Positions 8,312 through 15,396 of a DNA stretch of 21,822 nt are shown in pieces. The notes beneath the pieces are model-generated. The model was not told the DNA's origin. It was given only the letters and a program-made list of their open reading frames with translations, and did no database searches. Both the position numbers and the translations under genes were made by a program. Source of the stretch: Bacteroidales bacterium UBA6267. GTDB taxonomy: Bacteria; Bacteroidota; Bacteroidia; Bacteroidales; UBA1556. The stretch is from positions 1 to 21,822 of the forward strand of contig DJVB01000059.1 of assembly GCA_002440745.1 (NCBI GenBank), written 5' to 3'. Position 1 is the stretch's first letter, and each line of letters begins with the position of its first letter.

Positions 8312-8830
8312 TCAAAATTTGAATCCATAACCAACTGTCAATTGAACAGGTTTTAATATTAACCTATCTGCTGTTGTAATTTCCACTATATCAGACGCAT
8401 AGATTTGTTTGAACTCCCTTTTTCCATATCTATATCCCACATTTATAAATAATCCATGCTTTTCTCTTTTTCCAATAAATCTTGTATATCTAAAGTCTGC
8501 ATTTACAAGCGGAACAGTAATCGAATAGTAATCATTGTTTGAAAAATATAGGCCGATTCCGGAATGTAAAGCAATCTGATTTTTAGAATTGGAAATAGCT
8601 TTGTACCCAAATCCGAATCTTATTGAAAAATCATCAAAATTGTTGTTGATGTCCTGATTGGCGATACCGGTATAAATATCCGCTGAAAGTTTTTCGCTCA
8701 AAATTTGATGTTCCAGCCCAAGTTCTATTTGATTAACAGATAATTGAATGGAAATCAGTCTCTTGTTTTGAGCGATAGTATGAAGCGATAGGATGAGAAC
8801 AAGAGAAAAAATCATTATTAACTTTCTCAT
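8312..8830 (-). CDS. Secreted small outer-membrane beta-barrel-like protein
   Basis: 172 residues. A clear signal peptide (MRKLIMIFSLVLILSLHTIAQ) is probably cleaved after the Ala-Gln near residue 21. The rest alternates polar and hydrophobic residues in strands such as IQLSVNQIELGLEHQI, IRFGFGYKAI and GLFINVGYRYGKREF. It ends in VGYGFKF, with the terminal aromatic residue typical of outer-membrane barrels. The length would suit an eight-stranded barrel. No specific family is recognised. It is the last gene of a five-gene operon, 2 bp after the DUF2271-like lipoprotein gene, so the two probably work together at the envelope. Confidence 0.65.
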   Translation of the reverse strand: MRKLIMIFSLVLILSLHTIAQNKRLISIQLSVNQIELGLEHQILSEKLSADIYTGIANQDINNNFDDFSIRFGFGYKAISNSKNQIALHSGIGLYFSNNDYYSITVPLVNADFRYTRFIGKREKHGLFINVGYRYGKREFKQIYASDIVEITTADRLILKPVQLTVGYGFKF

Positions 8831-8832
8831 CT

Positions 8833-9555
8833 CTATTGTTTTATGGATACTTTAATACTTTGAACGATGCTTTTTGCAGTGGTCAGTTTTTGCGTATTCG
8901 GATAAATGTTTCCATCAGAGCCATCCGGACTGCTATGTCCAATTAATGAGAGAATAGCATTTTTTGTTTCGGGATAAATTACTGCTGCATACACCACTGC
9001 GGGTTGTCCGCTTCCATGATGCCCACCGGAGTAATTAGCATCACCTTCTTTGGCGTCTTTCGGGTAATAGTTATTAAAATCAATAGACTGGTTGAATTCA
9101 GCTTTTAATACAAATGGCTTATTAAGGTTTACAGGTCTAATCCTAATCTTTTTATTCTCTTTTGGAGTAGCTCCTGTAATTCCGTCCGGTAGAGGTTGCT
9201 CTTTTGTTGGTAAATACAAGCCGTCATCATACACAATTCCGCGCTGATAGCACCAATGTGGCAAGCTTTCTTTTCGCCTGTTTCCATTATTGGATTGCCA
9301 GCCTTCTGTAGCAATTTTATGAGTGGCAAAAACTGTTGAAATATAATTTCCAGAGGTGTCTTCCACCCAAATTGCAAATTGCGGTGGGTTTTTCTTATTA
9401 AGCCCAAGGAATAATGGGAAATCGTGAAGCCAGTGTTCGCCGGTATTAATTTCCACTTCTATATCTCCGCTTTCGAAGGATAAGTCTTCTTTTTCGCATG
9501 AGTTTAAAAAAAACATACCAAATAAAATTGCAATATTTAAAGTTATCATTTTCAT
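8833..9555 (-). CDS. Putative lipoprotein, DUF2271-like
   Basis: I chose the ATG at 9555 (240 residues). From there the protein begins with a good lipoprotein leader (MKMITLNIAILFGMFFLNSC, lipidated Cys20). The open frame runs 25 codons further up but those residues look non-coding. The mature part has NPPQFAIWVEDTSGNYISTV, a LPHWCYQRG stretch, GITGATP, and near the end GQPAVVYAAVIYP and LSLIGHSSPDG. This order matches the DUF2271 family of predicted periplasmic proteins as I remember it; its function is unknown. It follows the Crp-type regulator after 80 bp and precedes the beta-barrel gene by 2 bp. Confidence 0.65.
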   Translation of the reverse strand: MKMITLNIAILFGMFFLNSCEKEDLSFESGDIEVEINTGEHWLHDFPLFLGLNKKNPPQFAIWVEDTSGNYISTVFATHKIATEGWQSNNGNRRKESLPHWCYQRGIVYDDGLYLPTKEQPLPDGITGATPKENKKIRIRPVNLNKPFVLKAEFNQSIDFNNYYPKDAKEGDANYSGGHHGSGQPAVVYAAVIYPETKNAILSLIGHSSPDGSDGNIYPNTQKLTTAKSIVQSIKVSIKQ

Positions 9556-9635
9556 GGATATTAAATTGTTATTGATGATTGGGGAGCAAAATAACAACTC
9601 AAGAAAATGATAACTTTTGATAAATGTCAAAAAAA

Positions 9636-10208
9636 TTATTGGACAGATTTTCGTATTCGGCTTAAGGTTTCTTGAGTGATTCCAAGGTATGAAGCAATAT
9701 ATTGTAAAGGAATAATTTTGACATACTTGGGATTCTTTTCCAAAAGTTTTTTATACCGCATTTCTGCTGTTTGATTTAACAAAAGAAATAAATGCTCTTC
9801 AGAAGCAATGGATACGGATTCAGCAATTAATCGACCTAATCTTTCAATTTTCGGGTAGTTGTCGTAAAGCTTAAACAGGTCTTTTTTTGTAAACTCAAGA
9901 ACTTCCATATCGCTCATTGCCTGAATATTAACTAATGACGGTGACTCTCTAAGTAAACTTGTAAAGGAAGAGATAAATGATGGTGCAAAATAAAAATCAC
10001 TGGTAATTTCATTTCCTCTTGAATCGATATGAAAAAACCTGAAATACCCATCGGTAGCAAACCAAACCCTTTGACAAATTTTTCCGGCTTCTAAAATTAG
10101 CTCGTTTTTTTTAAACTGTTTTTGTGTTAGAATTTCATCAAAAGTGGCGAATTCTTCCTTTGTCAATTGAACAAAGCTATTTATATATTTATGCAAAGTT
10201 TCTTTCAT
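9636..10208 (-). CDS. Crp/Fnr-family transcriptional regulator
   Basis: 190 residues. Residues ~15-120 form a cyclic-nucleotide-binding-like beta-roll (KNELILEAGKICQRVWFATDGYFRFF). Residues ~165-188 form the DNA-recognition helix-turn-helix (IPLQYIASYLGITQETLSRIRK). The Arg-Ser phosphate-binding signature of true cAMP receptors is absent, as in most Bacteroidota members of this type, and no Fnr-type cysteine cluster is seen. The effector is therefore unknown. It sits 4 bp after the MDR oxidoreductase gene within the operon and may control that operon. Confidence 0.88.
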   Translation of the reverse strand: MKETLHKYINSFVQLTKEEFATFDEILTQKQFKKNELILEAGKICQRVWFATDGYFRFFHIDSRGNEITSDFYFAPSFISSFTSLLRESPSLVNIQAMSDMEVLEFTKKDLFKLYDNYPKIERLGRLIAESVSIASEEHLFLLLNQTAEMRYKKLLEKNPKYVKIIPLQYIASYLGITQETLSRIRKSVQ

Positions 10209-10212
10209 TTTT

Positions 10213-11151
10213 TCATGGTATTACCACCCTTATTGCAACACCTCCTTTTTTGTGTCCTTGTTCAACATATCGATGCGCTTCGACGATTTCGCTTAAAGGA
10301 TAAATTTTATCAATAATGGGTTTAATGCGGTTGGTTTCCACATATTCTTTAATCTTATTCAATTGTTTTGAGGACAATTTTAAATCGCCATTGTCGATGG
10401 AAACATATTTGCCGTTTTCAACAAGGGCTTTCTTGCTGTTTTGTTTTAGTTTCGATGTCTTTGCTTTTCCCACCGCATCTAAGATAAAATCGTATTGAGC
10501 GCCTTCAGGCACATAAGATTGTTTCGTATAATCTATGGTAAAATCAGCCCCCAAATTTTTCACCATTTCAATATTTGCTGTGCTACAAACCCCCGTTACC
10601 TCAGCTCCAAGATGTTTAGCAATTTGAATAGCAATTGTTCCGGTATTACCCGATGCTCCATAAATCATCACTTTTTGACCACTTTGGATATTCCCTTTTT
10701 CTAAATACTGAAACGCCAGCGAACCACCATACGCTGCAACCGTTGCTTCTTCATGGCTGATATTGTTGGGTTTCAACGCAATTGCACCGGTTTTTGTATC
10801 TGTTTCTTTTAAACACAAATACTCGGCATAAGTTCCAAATGTAAATCCGGACAACCCATAAACCATATCGCCTTGCTTAAAACGCTTGATGTGCTTACCG
10901 ATAGATTCAACCTCACCGGAAAATACCAATCCAATTATTGATTTGCGGGGTTTAAAAATTCCAATCATTAATCTGAAGGGAATTATTATGGGGAAAGGCA
11001 ATTTTGATCCTCTTATAAAAATATCGCTGTTAGTCACGGAAGTAGCATGTATTTTTATGCAAACCTCATTATCTTTAGGGACGGGTTTTGCCACTTCCGT
11101 AAGTTTTAAAACCTCAGGTGGTCCATATTTTTCGCAAATAACTGCTTTCAT
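10213..11151 (-). CDS. Zinc-independent MDR oxidoreductase (quinone-oxidoreductase-like)
   Basis: 312 residues. The GroES-like catalytic domain spans ~1-115 and ~250-312; the Rossmann domain with GASGNTG (165-171) binds NAD(P)H. The zinc-binding Cys and His residues of alcohol dehydrogenases are missing: the region after SVTNSDIFIRG has none, and the four-Cys structural lobe is absent. This points to the quinone oxidoreductase / enoyl reductase branch, which acts with NADPH on quinones or activated double bonds. The substrate is not predictable. It lies 11 bp after the SDR gene and 4 bp before the regulator gene, so it is co-transcribed with both. Confidence 0.85.
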   Translation of the reverse strand: MKAVICEKYGPPEVLKLTEVAKPVPKDNEVCIKIHATSVTNSDIFIRGSKLPFPIIIPFRLMIGIFKPRKSIIGLVFSGEVESIGKHIKRFKQGDMVYGLSGFTFGTYAEYLCLKETDTKTGAIALKPNNISHEEATVAAYGGSLAFQYLEKGNIQSGQKVMIYGASGNTGTIAIQIAKHLGAEVTGVCSTANIEMVKNLGADFTIDYTKQSYVPEGAQYDFILDAVGKAKTSKLKQNSKKALVENGKYVSIDNGDLKLSSKQLNKIKEYVETNRIKPIIDKIYPLSEIVEAHRYVEQGHKKGGVAIRVVIP

Positions 11152-11162
11152 TTCTTCAGTTT

Positions 11163-12077
11163 TTATAAAATTAATGATTTAATTCCTTCTTTGTAAGTCG
11201 GGTATTTAGGCTGCCAGCCAAGTTCCATTTTTATACGTTTATTTGAGACTTTCGTGTTCATAGTTAGCGTGTTATAAATATGTTTTCCAATCACCATTCT
11301 AAGGATAATCTTCGGAATGATGATTGTTTTATTCGCCCCAAAAGCAGCTCCTAAATGCAACATAAAATCCTTAACGGTTGCATTTAAATCATCACATATT
11401 ATGAAACGCTTTCCGACCGGTTGTTTTTCGATGGCTAATAAAAATGCATCCGCGCAATCATCTACATGAACTCTTGGCAAAAAATTATTCCCTCCACCGA
11501 GTAGGATTGTTCTGCCGCTTTTAGCCATGGAAATCAATTTGTTGAACATGCCACCATTCCCATAAATTTGAGCCGGCAGCATTTCAATGAGTGGAATGCT
11601 ATTCGAGATTTTTATTTCGGAAACCATTTCATCGTAACATTTTCCGAGTGCTGCCATGCCTTTTCTGGTGATTGCCCAATTTTCATCTGCTACCTCATCA
11701 CCTTTTGTTTCGAAACTTGCTCCTGAAGTCAGAATCAAAGTGCAAGACAGTTTTTTGGCCAAATCAATGGTATTTTGGAAATATTGTCGTGTGATTTTTT
11801 CTAATTCCTTAAATTTTCTGTTCGAAATTCGCCCGGGTTTAAATGGAATCATTGCGGTATAAATCAGCACATCATATTTTTCACTGATATTGAGATCGTT
11901 GGGCTGCAGAATATCGCCTTTAATGAGCTTAACTTTCGATTTATCAAAAGACATTTCATTATCAGGATTTCGGGTAATAATGGTCAGTTCGTGATTCCTT
12001 TCAATCAGCCTTTTAGCAATGTGGGAACCCAAAAAACCTGTTCCTCCGATTTGCAATATTTTCATTGGTGTATTCAT
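11163..12077 (-). CDS. NAD-dependent epimerase/dehydratase-type SDR
   Basis: 304 residues. The N-terminus has the nucleotide-binding GGTGFLGSH (Gly11-His19) of extended SDRs, followed by an acidic-loop region and LIYTAMIPFKPGR. The usual catalytic YxxxK is not seen: the matching place reads KCYDEMVSE, with Val where Lys is expected. It may therefore be an atypical SDR acting by binding or with altered catalysis. ATG codons occur at 12077 and 12065; the second directly precedes the first beta-strand and is equally possible. First gene of the five-gene operon; a variant -7 box lies ~100 bp upstream. Confidence 0.8.
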   Translation of the reverse strand: MNTPMKILQIGGTGFLGSHIAKRLIERNHELTIITRNPDNEMSFDKSKVKLIKGDILQPNDLNISEKYDVLIYTAMIPFKPGRISNRKFKELEKITRQYFQNTIDLAKKLSCTLILTSGASFETKGDEVADENWAITRKGMAALGKCYDEMVSEIKISNSIPLIEMLPAQIYGNGGMFNKLISMAKSGRTILLGGGNNFLPRVHVDDCADAFLLAIEKQPVGKRFIICDDLNATVKDFMLHLGAAFGANKTIIIPKIILRMVIGKHIYNTLTMNTKVSNKRIKMELGWQPKYPTYKEGIKSLIL

Positions 12078-12178
12078 TTATAATACAGTTTGATAGCATG
12101 TTGCACCCAAATCAGTTTCGCTCAAGAGTAAAAGTAAACAATAGGTAAAAACTTAAAATTGCCTCGAAAAACGCCCTG

Positions 12179-12186
12179 CTAAAGTA
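12179..12186 (-). promoter_or_regulatory. Candidate -7 box of the five-gene operon
   Basis: TACTTTAG followed by C on the minus strand, one mismatch from TAnnTTTG, about 100 nt before the SDR start. No TTTG is found at the usual distance upstream. It shares TTTAGC with the elements near 904, 6209 and 19074. Confidence 0.3.
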
Positions 12187-12207
12187 GGAATAATAACCCT
12201 TCTGAGA
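12187..12207. repeat. Short diverged intergenic repeat, copy 1
   Basis: The core GGAATAATAACCCTTCTG has related copies at 12449-12466 (AATAAACCTTCTGAGA) and 14685-14705 (GGAATTATAACCATTCTG). Similar bases continue beyond the core in copies 1 and 2. No function assigned. Confidence 0.45.
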
Positions 12208-12341
12208 ATTTTAAATGTGAATTACCGGAACTGATTTCATGAACCGTTTTAAATAACGCTATTTCGATTTTAATTTGCTAATATCCAAGGGATTATATAT
12301 TAACAAAAACCTTTCTGATGGTATAGGGTGCGATCCCGAAG

Positions 12342-12375
12342 AGGCTGTGTTGTCTTGTTATGACGGCCTTTTTTT
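12342..12375 (+). terminator. Plus-oriented intrinsic-terminator-like hairpin
   Basis: AGGCTGT (12342-12348) pairs with ACGGCCT (12363-12369, one G-T pair) across a 14-nt loop, and the stem runs into a T tract ending at 12375. The orientation is opposite to all genes here, and no plus-strand gene was found upstream. It may end an unseen small RNA or be a relic. Confidence 0.45.
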
Positions 12376-12385
12376 ATAAACATTT

Positions 12386-12404
12386 GACCTTTAGGAGGTC
12401 TTTT
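12386..12404 (+). repeat. Short hairpin with T tail, related to 16688-16712
   Basis: GACCT TTAGG AGGTC followed by TTTT. The 25 bp at 12376-12400 match 16688-16712 at 20 of 25 positions, and the stem is kept in both, so this is a dispersed hairpin element. Confidence 0.45.
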
Positions 12405-12585
12405 CCGAAAATAAACATTGAAGGCATATATGATTGATATATAGATATCTAATAAACCTTCTGAGAGTGGTAAAGTATAGCATTTGCTGAATTTGGCGGA
12501 ATTGAAGTGATTTCAAAACTCTTTTTTTTCGGCAGTGTTGGGATTATGAATTCGACTAAGAAAGGTAAGTTACTACGTTTGTCAT

Positions 12586-13704
12586 TTATTTTCCTTCCAA
12601 TATTCGTATTAAATCTTCATTAATATAAAACACCTCAACGCCATCTTTTCTGGGGGTAAGGATTTTATTGATTACCAATTCATTCATGTATTTTGTTAAT
12701 GTTGTCCTTGAGGTTTTTCCAATAATTGCACCGATTAGATTTGGTTTAATATAAGGTTGACTGAATATCGCTTCATTAACCTCTTTACTATACCATTTTA
12801 TTTTTCCTTTCGCATACTCAAGGGTTGATTCCATTTGCGCCAAAATTTCATTAATTCTATTATTGGTTAGTATGGAAGTCTTTTCAGTGGCTTCCAACAT
12901 AAACTCAATCCAAGATTCCCACGAATTTCGTTGTGTTACTGCTCCTAATTTGTAATAATAGTCCTCTTTGTTTAAAATTATGAACTTAGACATATATAAC
13001 ACTGGTTGAGCCAATAAGCCTTTACTAAATAAACATAAGAGATTAAGAATTCTGCCTGTCCTGCCATTTCCATCTTGAAAAGGATGAATTGCCTCAAATT
13101 GATAATGCGCGACACACATTTTTAGTAAAGGATCCATTGGATATTTTTCGTCATCGTTCAGAAAATCCACCAAATTATCCATTAAAGATTCTATCAACTT
13201 TTCTCCTCTTGGGGGTGTGTAAATTATTTCTCCCGAACGAAATTCACTTTCCCCACGTTTTATAACTACCTGAGCTTGTGGAGGTCTGTAACCTGAGGTC
13301 GTTTCTTTAATTTGGTTAAAAATTCGTTTAATTAATTTAGTTTCTATTTTTTGACTTTGCTGCAATTCATTAAAGCCTGCCCAAAGAGCTTCTCTGTATT
13401 TCAATACTTCTTTCGTTGCCGGATTTATATTCGTTTCTTTAAAAGTATCTGAAATCGCCTTGTATAATTCGTCTTCTGTGGTGAAAATATTCTCAATTTC
13501 TGTTGATGTTTTTGCTTCTTGTAAAGCCAAAGTATTTATCAGCATTAATGGATTAGGCAGTCGGTTTAAATTACCATTTACAGTTGCTAAAGCTCTCGAT
13601 GCTAAGACCAATCGCTTAAGAATCATCGGATTATCTCCGATATTCTCTTTAGGTGGCAATAAGGGTAGCTCATTATACGGCTTATGTCTATCAAAATTAT
13701 TCAT
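12586..13704 (-). CDS. Fic-domain protein (putative AMP transferase) with C-terminal winged helix
   Basis: 372 residues. The Fic N-terminal domain (~10-90) carries the inhibitory helix motif S67-x-x-x-E71-N72, which places it among Fic proteins autoinhibited by an N-terminal helix. The catalytic loop HPFQDGNGRTGR starts at His207 and is complete, so the enzyme is expected to transfer AMP (or another nucleotide part) to a hydroxyl side chain of a target. Residues ~310-370 look like a winged helix (IIGKTSRTTLTKYMNELVINKIL), so DNA binding and autoregulation are plausible. Upstream lie two inverted TTGTTCA/TGAACA pairs with equal spacing. No antitoxin partner is needed for this class and none is adjacent. 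The target is unknown. Confidence 0.92.
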   Translation of the reverse strand: MNNFDRHKPYNELPLLPPKENIGDNPMILKRLVLASRALATVNGNLNRLPNPLMLINTLALQEAKTSTEIENIFTTEDELYKAISDTFKETNINPATKEVLKYREALWAGFNELQQSQKIETKLIKRIFNQIKETTSGYRPPQAQVVIKRGESEFRSGEIIYTPPRGEKLIESLMDNLVDFLNDDEKYPMDPLLKMCVAHYQFEAIHPFQDGNGRTGRILNLLCLFSKGLLAQPVLYMSKFIILNKEDYYYKLGAVTQRNSWESWIEFMLEATEKTSILTNNRINEILAQMESTLEYAKGKIKWYSKEVNEAIFSQPYIKPNLIGAIIGKTSRTTLTKYMNELVINKILTPRKDGVEVFYINEDLIRILEGK

Positions 13705-13712
13705 ACTTATAT

Positions 13713-13810
13713 TTGTTCATAATTTTGTGTTTATTGAACATATTGCAAAACTATGTCCATTTTTTGATATTTCAACAATATTTGTTCAATTATTATTGAT
13801 TTTTGAACAA
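13713..13810. promoter_or_regulatory. Two-site operator candidate before the Fic gene
   Basis: TTGTTCA at 13713-13719 faces TTGAACA at 13734-13740, and TTGTTCA at 13782-13788 faces TTGAACAA at 13803-13810. In both pairs the arms start exactly 21 bp apart, two helical turns, and the pairs are 69 bp apart. A candidate -7 box TAGTTTTG (13753-13746, minus) with TTGTTG about 20 nt upstream lies between the two pairs. This is the layout expected for a repressor acting on the Fic promoter, perhaps through the Fic winged helix. Confidence 0.6.
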
Positions 13811-13887
13811 AACTGTGTTTTTACTTGCTAAAGTCCATTGCTTAGCTGACTTATAGCCTCATTTATTTAGTTTTCAAAATAACTCAC

Positions 13888-14304
13888 TTAGTAAAATGTC
13901 TCAATAAATTGTTTAGCTGTCATTGCCGGAAGTTTTGAATTTTTAAAATCCTTTAGATTTCGGGTAATAATCAATTCTTGCTCGTTTTCAATTGCTGTAA
14001 AATATTGAAGACCATCCTCAAAATCTGAAAAGGTTTCGTCATTTAAAGCCAATCCGTTAATCTTATCGTCCAAAGGCAAAACTTTAAGAATCAACCTGAG
14101 TTTTCTTATAACCGATTTTGCTTTAGTCGAATCTAACTGTCTCATCAATGCGTAATTAGTATTAGCAATAGTCAAAGATGAAACTGATAATTCGATTTGC
14201 TTCCTGTCTGCAAGAGAAAACAATTCTGCGGCTTCTTCAAAAAAGGGTTCTCGCTGTGACAATAAATCAATCACAATATTGGTATCAACGTATAGTTTTC
14301 TCAT
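13888..14304 (-). CDS. PIN-domain ribonuclease toxin (VapC-like)
   Basis: 138 residues, the usual PIN toxin length. It opens with KLYVDTNIVIDLL (Asp7), continues with a central acidic stretch SDFEDGLQYF (Asp94, Glu96, Asp97), and ends with LIITRNLKDF (Asp119), so the metal-binding acids of PIN nucleases are present. The second acid usually found near residue 45 is not obvious (LTIANTNYALM), as in many PIN_3-type members. It should cleave RNA and be held inactive by the upstream antitoxin. Its ATG overlaps the antitoxin stop as ATGA (14301-14304), so the two are translated together. Confidence 0.85.
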   Translation of the reverse strand: MRKLYVDTNIVIDLLSQREPFFEEAAELFSLADRKQIELSVSSLTIANTNYALMRQLDSTKAKSVIRKLRLILKVLPLDDKINGLALNDETFSDFEDGLQYFTAIENEQELIITRNLKDFKNSKLPAMTAKQFIETFY

Positions 14305-14552
14305 TTGTACTTTTCAACTAAATAGTCACGATATTCTTTTTTGTAATCAAAGTCAGCCGGTAAATCAATCACACCGCTTAAGCTCTGTACAAGAGGAGTA
14401 ATTGAAATTTTTTTCTCCGCTTCTTTTGGTTTGGTAATGCTGTCAAGATAAGATTCTATCATTTTAGAAAGACTTATCTTATGATTGCGAGCGTAATTTT
14501 TTGCTCTTTCGATGACCGCATCATTTAGCCGTAATGTCAATTTAGTTTCCAT
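14301..14552 (-). CDS. Ribbon-helix-helix antitoxin of the VapC-like toxin (DUF6364-like)
   Basis: 83 residues from the ATG at 14552, where the ribbon strand begins (METKLTLRLNDAVIERAKNYA). The frame extends 11 codons upstream but those lie across the promoter and operator. Residues 2-45 look like a ribbon-helix-helix DNA-binding unit, with ISLSKMIESYLDSI as the second helix; the C-terminal half would bind the toxin. This is the standard antitoxin design, in which the protein also represses its own promoter. A perfect 8-bp inverted repeat frames the -7 box just upstream. Confidence 0.82.
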   Translation of the reverse strand: METKLTLRLNDAVIERAKNYARNHKISLSKMIESYLDSITKPKEAEKKISITPLVQSLSGVIDLPADFDYKKEYRDYLVEKYK

Positions 14553-14565
14553 AATAAAAATATTT

Positions 14566-14600
14566 AATGACGTGCAAATATACAATACTAATACGTCATT
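14566..14600 (-). promoter_or_regulatory. Promoter and operator of the toxin-antitoxin pair
   Basis: AATGACGT (14566-14573) is perfectly inverted as ACGTCATT (14593-14600). Between the arms lies TATATTTG (14582-14575 on the minus strand), an exact Bacteroidota -7 box, giving a start near 14568 and a leader of about 16 nt. Binding of the antitoxin at the arms would cover the promoter. Confidence 0.6.
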
Positions 14601-14684
14601 TCGGAGGTTTTTTTCTGTATGGTTTTGATAATTTCACAAGCTCTAAAATCTCTCACTCATCGTTGAAATTACAATTTTAGGGTG

Positions 14685-14705
14685 GGAATTATAACCATTC
14701 TGCGA
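14685..14705. repeat. Short diverged intergenic repeat, copy 3
   Basis: GGAATTATAACCATTCTG, related to the copies at 12187 and 12449. It lies in the 285-bp gap between the toxin-antitoxin pair and the DUF1801 gene, which also holds a small hairpin (TTTCCC TTGG GGGAAA, 14761-14776) and no gene. Confidence 0.4.
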
Positions 14706-14870
14706 TGGGTAAAAATACTAACCTACTTTCCAAAAGTATTTCATTAATCTCCGTGGGATTTTTCCCTTGGGGGAAACTTATAGAAAAACGGCGAATAAAG
14801 AATTATCTGACCAAATAAACCTTTATCGCGTTGTGTAATTGACGCAGTTTATAGTAATTCCGTTTATGTG

Positions 14871-15242
14871 TCAACTTTTCAATAACTCCATTCGATATTT
14901 AACCATCCTCACTATCAATTCCTTAGGTAATGGTTGGTCTATTGGAAACTGCACCGAACCTTTTCCTTTTTTATAACTTGAAAGTTCTTTGTCAAAATGT
15001 TCCATGGTGGTTGGGTGCGGATATAGTCCAACATGTTTTTTATAGCCTGCCATCATTATCTGTTTATCTCTTTTCCCGTCTTTTACTAACGAATATGCAG
15101 GGATATTGTAATTAAGGAGTTCTTGTGCATCTGGAACAACCTCTAAGATGCAATCTTTCAGCATAATTAAGGCATTCTTGACTTGCTCAGGTTGGTCGTT
15201 GAAGTAGTCTTCAACGGTCAGGTATTGCTTTTTGTCATTCAT
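14871..15242 (-). CDS. DUF1801 (YdhG-like) protein
   Basis: 123 residues. Typical features of the family are YFNDQPEQVKNALIMLKDCILEVVPDAQE near the start, the LNYNIPAYSL motif, a KKHVGLYPHPTTMEHF segment and FPIDQPLPKELIVRMVKYRMELL at the end. The fold resembles frataxin-like YdhG proteins. The biochemical role is not established. The start ATG at 15242 lies within the end of a decayed frame (remnant at 15235-15375), so the gene may once have followed another gene with a short overlap. Confidence 0.8.
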   Translation of the reverse strand: MNDKKQYLTVEDYFNDQPEQVKNALIMLKDCILEVVPDAQELLNYNIPAYSLVKDGKRDKQIMMAGYKKHVGLYPHPTTMEHFDKELSSYKKGKGSVQFPIDQPLPKELIVRMVKYRMELLKS

Positions 15243-15375
15243 TATGTTCTGTATTTTTGTTAAAAGTCTTCTTCACTTTGCCTACCGATATCTCACTTTC
15301 AAATACCTCATTATATCCGAATTTGAGGTACAAATTTTCGTTTGAAACCGGACTGAAGGAGGCGAGGGAGGATGG
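15235..15375 (-). pseudogene. Remnant of a GNAT-like acetyltransferase C-terminus
   Basis: A stop-free stretch of 46 codons with no start codon, ending in TGA that overlaps the DUF1801 start by 8 nt. Its translation contains FSPVSNENLYLKFGYNEV, which resembles the last conserved motif of N-acetyltransferases (N...Y.K.GF). Nothing recognisable remains upstream, where the frame hits TAA and then the ATPase gene begins its 3' end. The assignment rests on one short motif. Confidence 0.35.
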
Positions 15376-15396
15376 TTAATTTGATTTTACCTTCAA

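Larger units (their letters stand above)
12078..12585. other. Gene-free 508-bp region with hairpins and short repeats
   Basis: No credible gene on either strand. It contains a variant -7 box for the SDR operon (12179-12186), two copies of a short diverged repeat (12187-12207 and 12449-12466), a plus-oriented intrinsic-terminator-like hairpin (12342-12375) and a second hairpin (12386-12404) with a relative at 16688-16712. Confidence 0.6.

Noticed and set aside
12320..12350. tRNA-like T-arm (GGGTGCGATCCC)
   Set aside because: The stem is only 3 bp, and no acceptor, D or anticodon arms can be found around it.
13829..13838. Another variant -7 box (GACTTTAGC on the minus strand) before Fic
   Set aside because: It lacks the TA at the start of the element; the TAGTTTTG box at 13753-13746 fits better.
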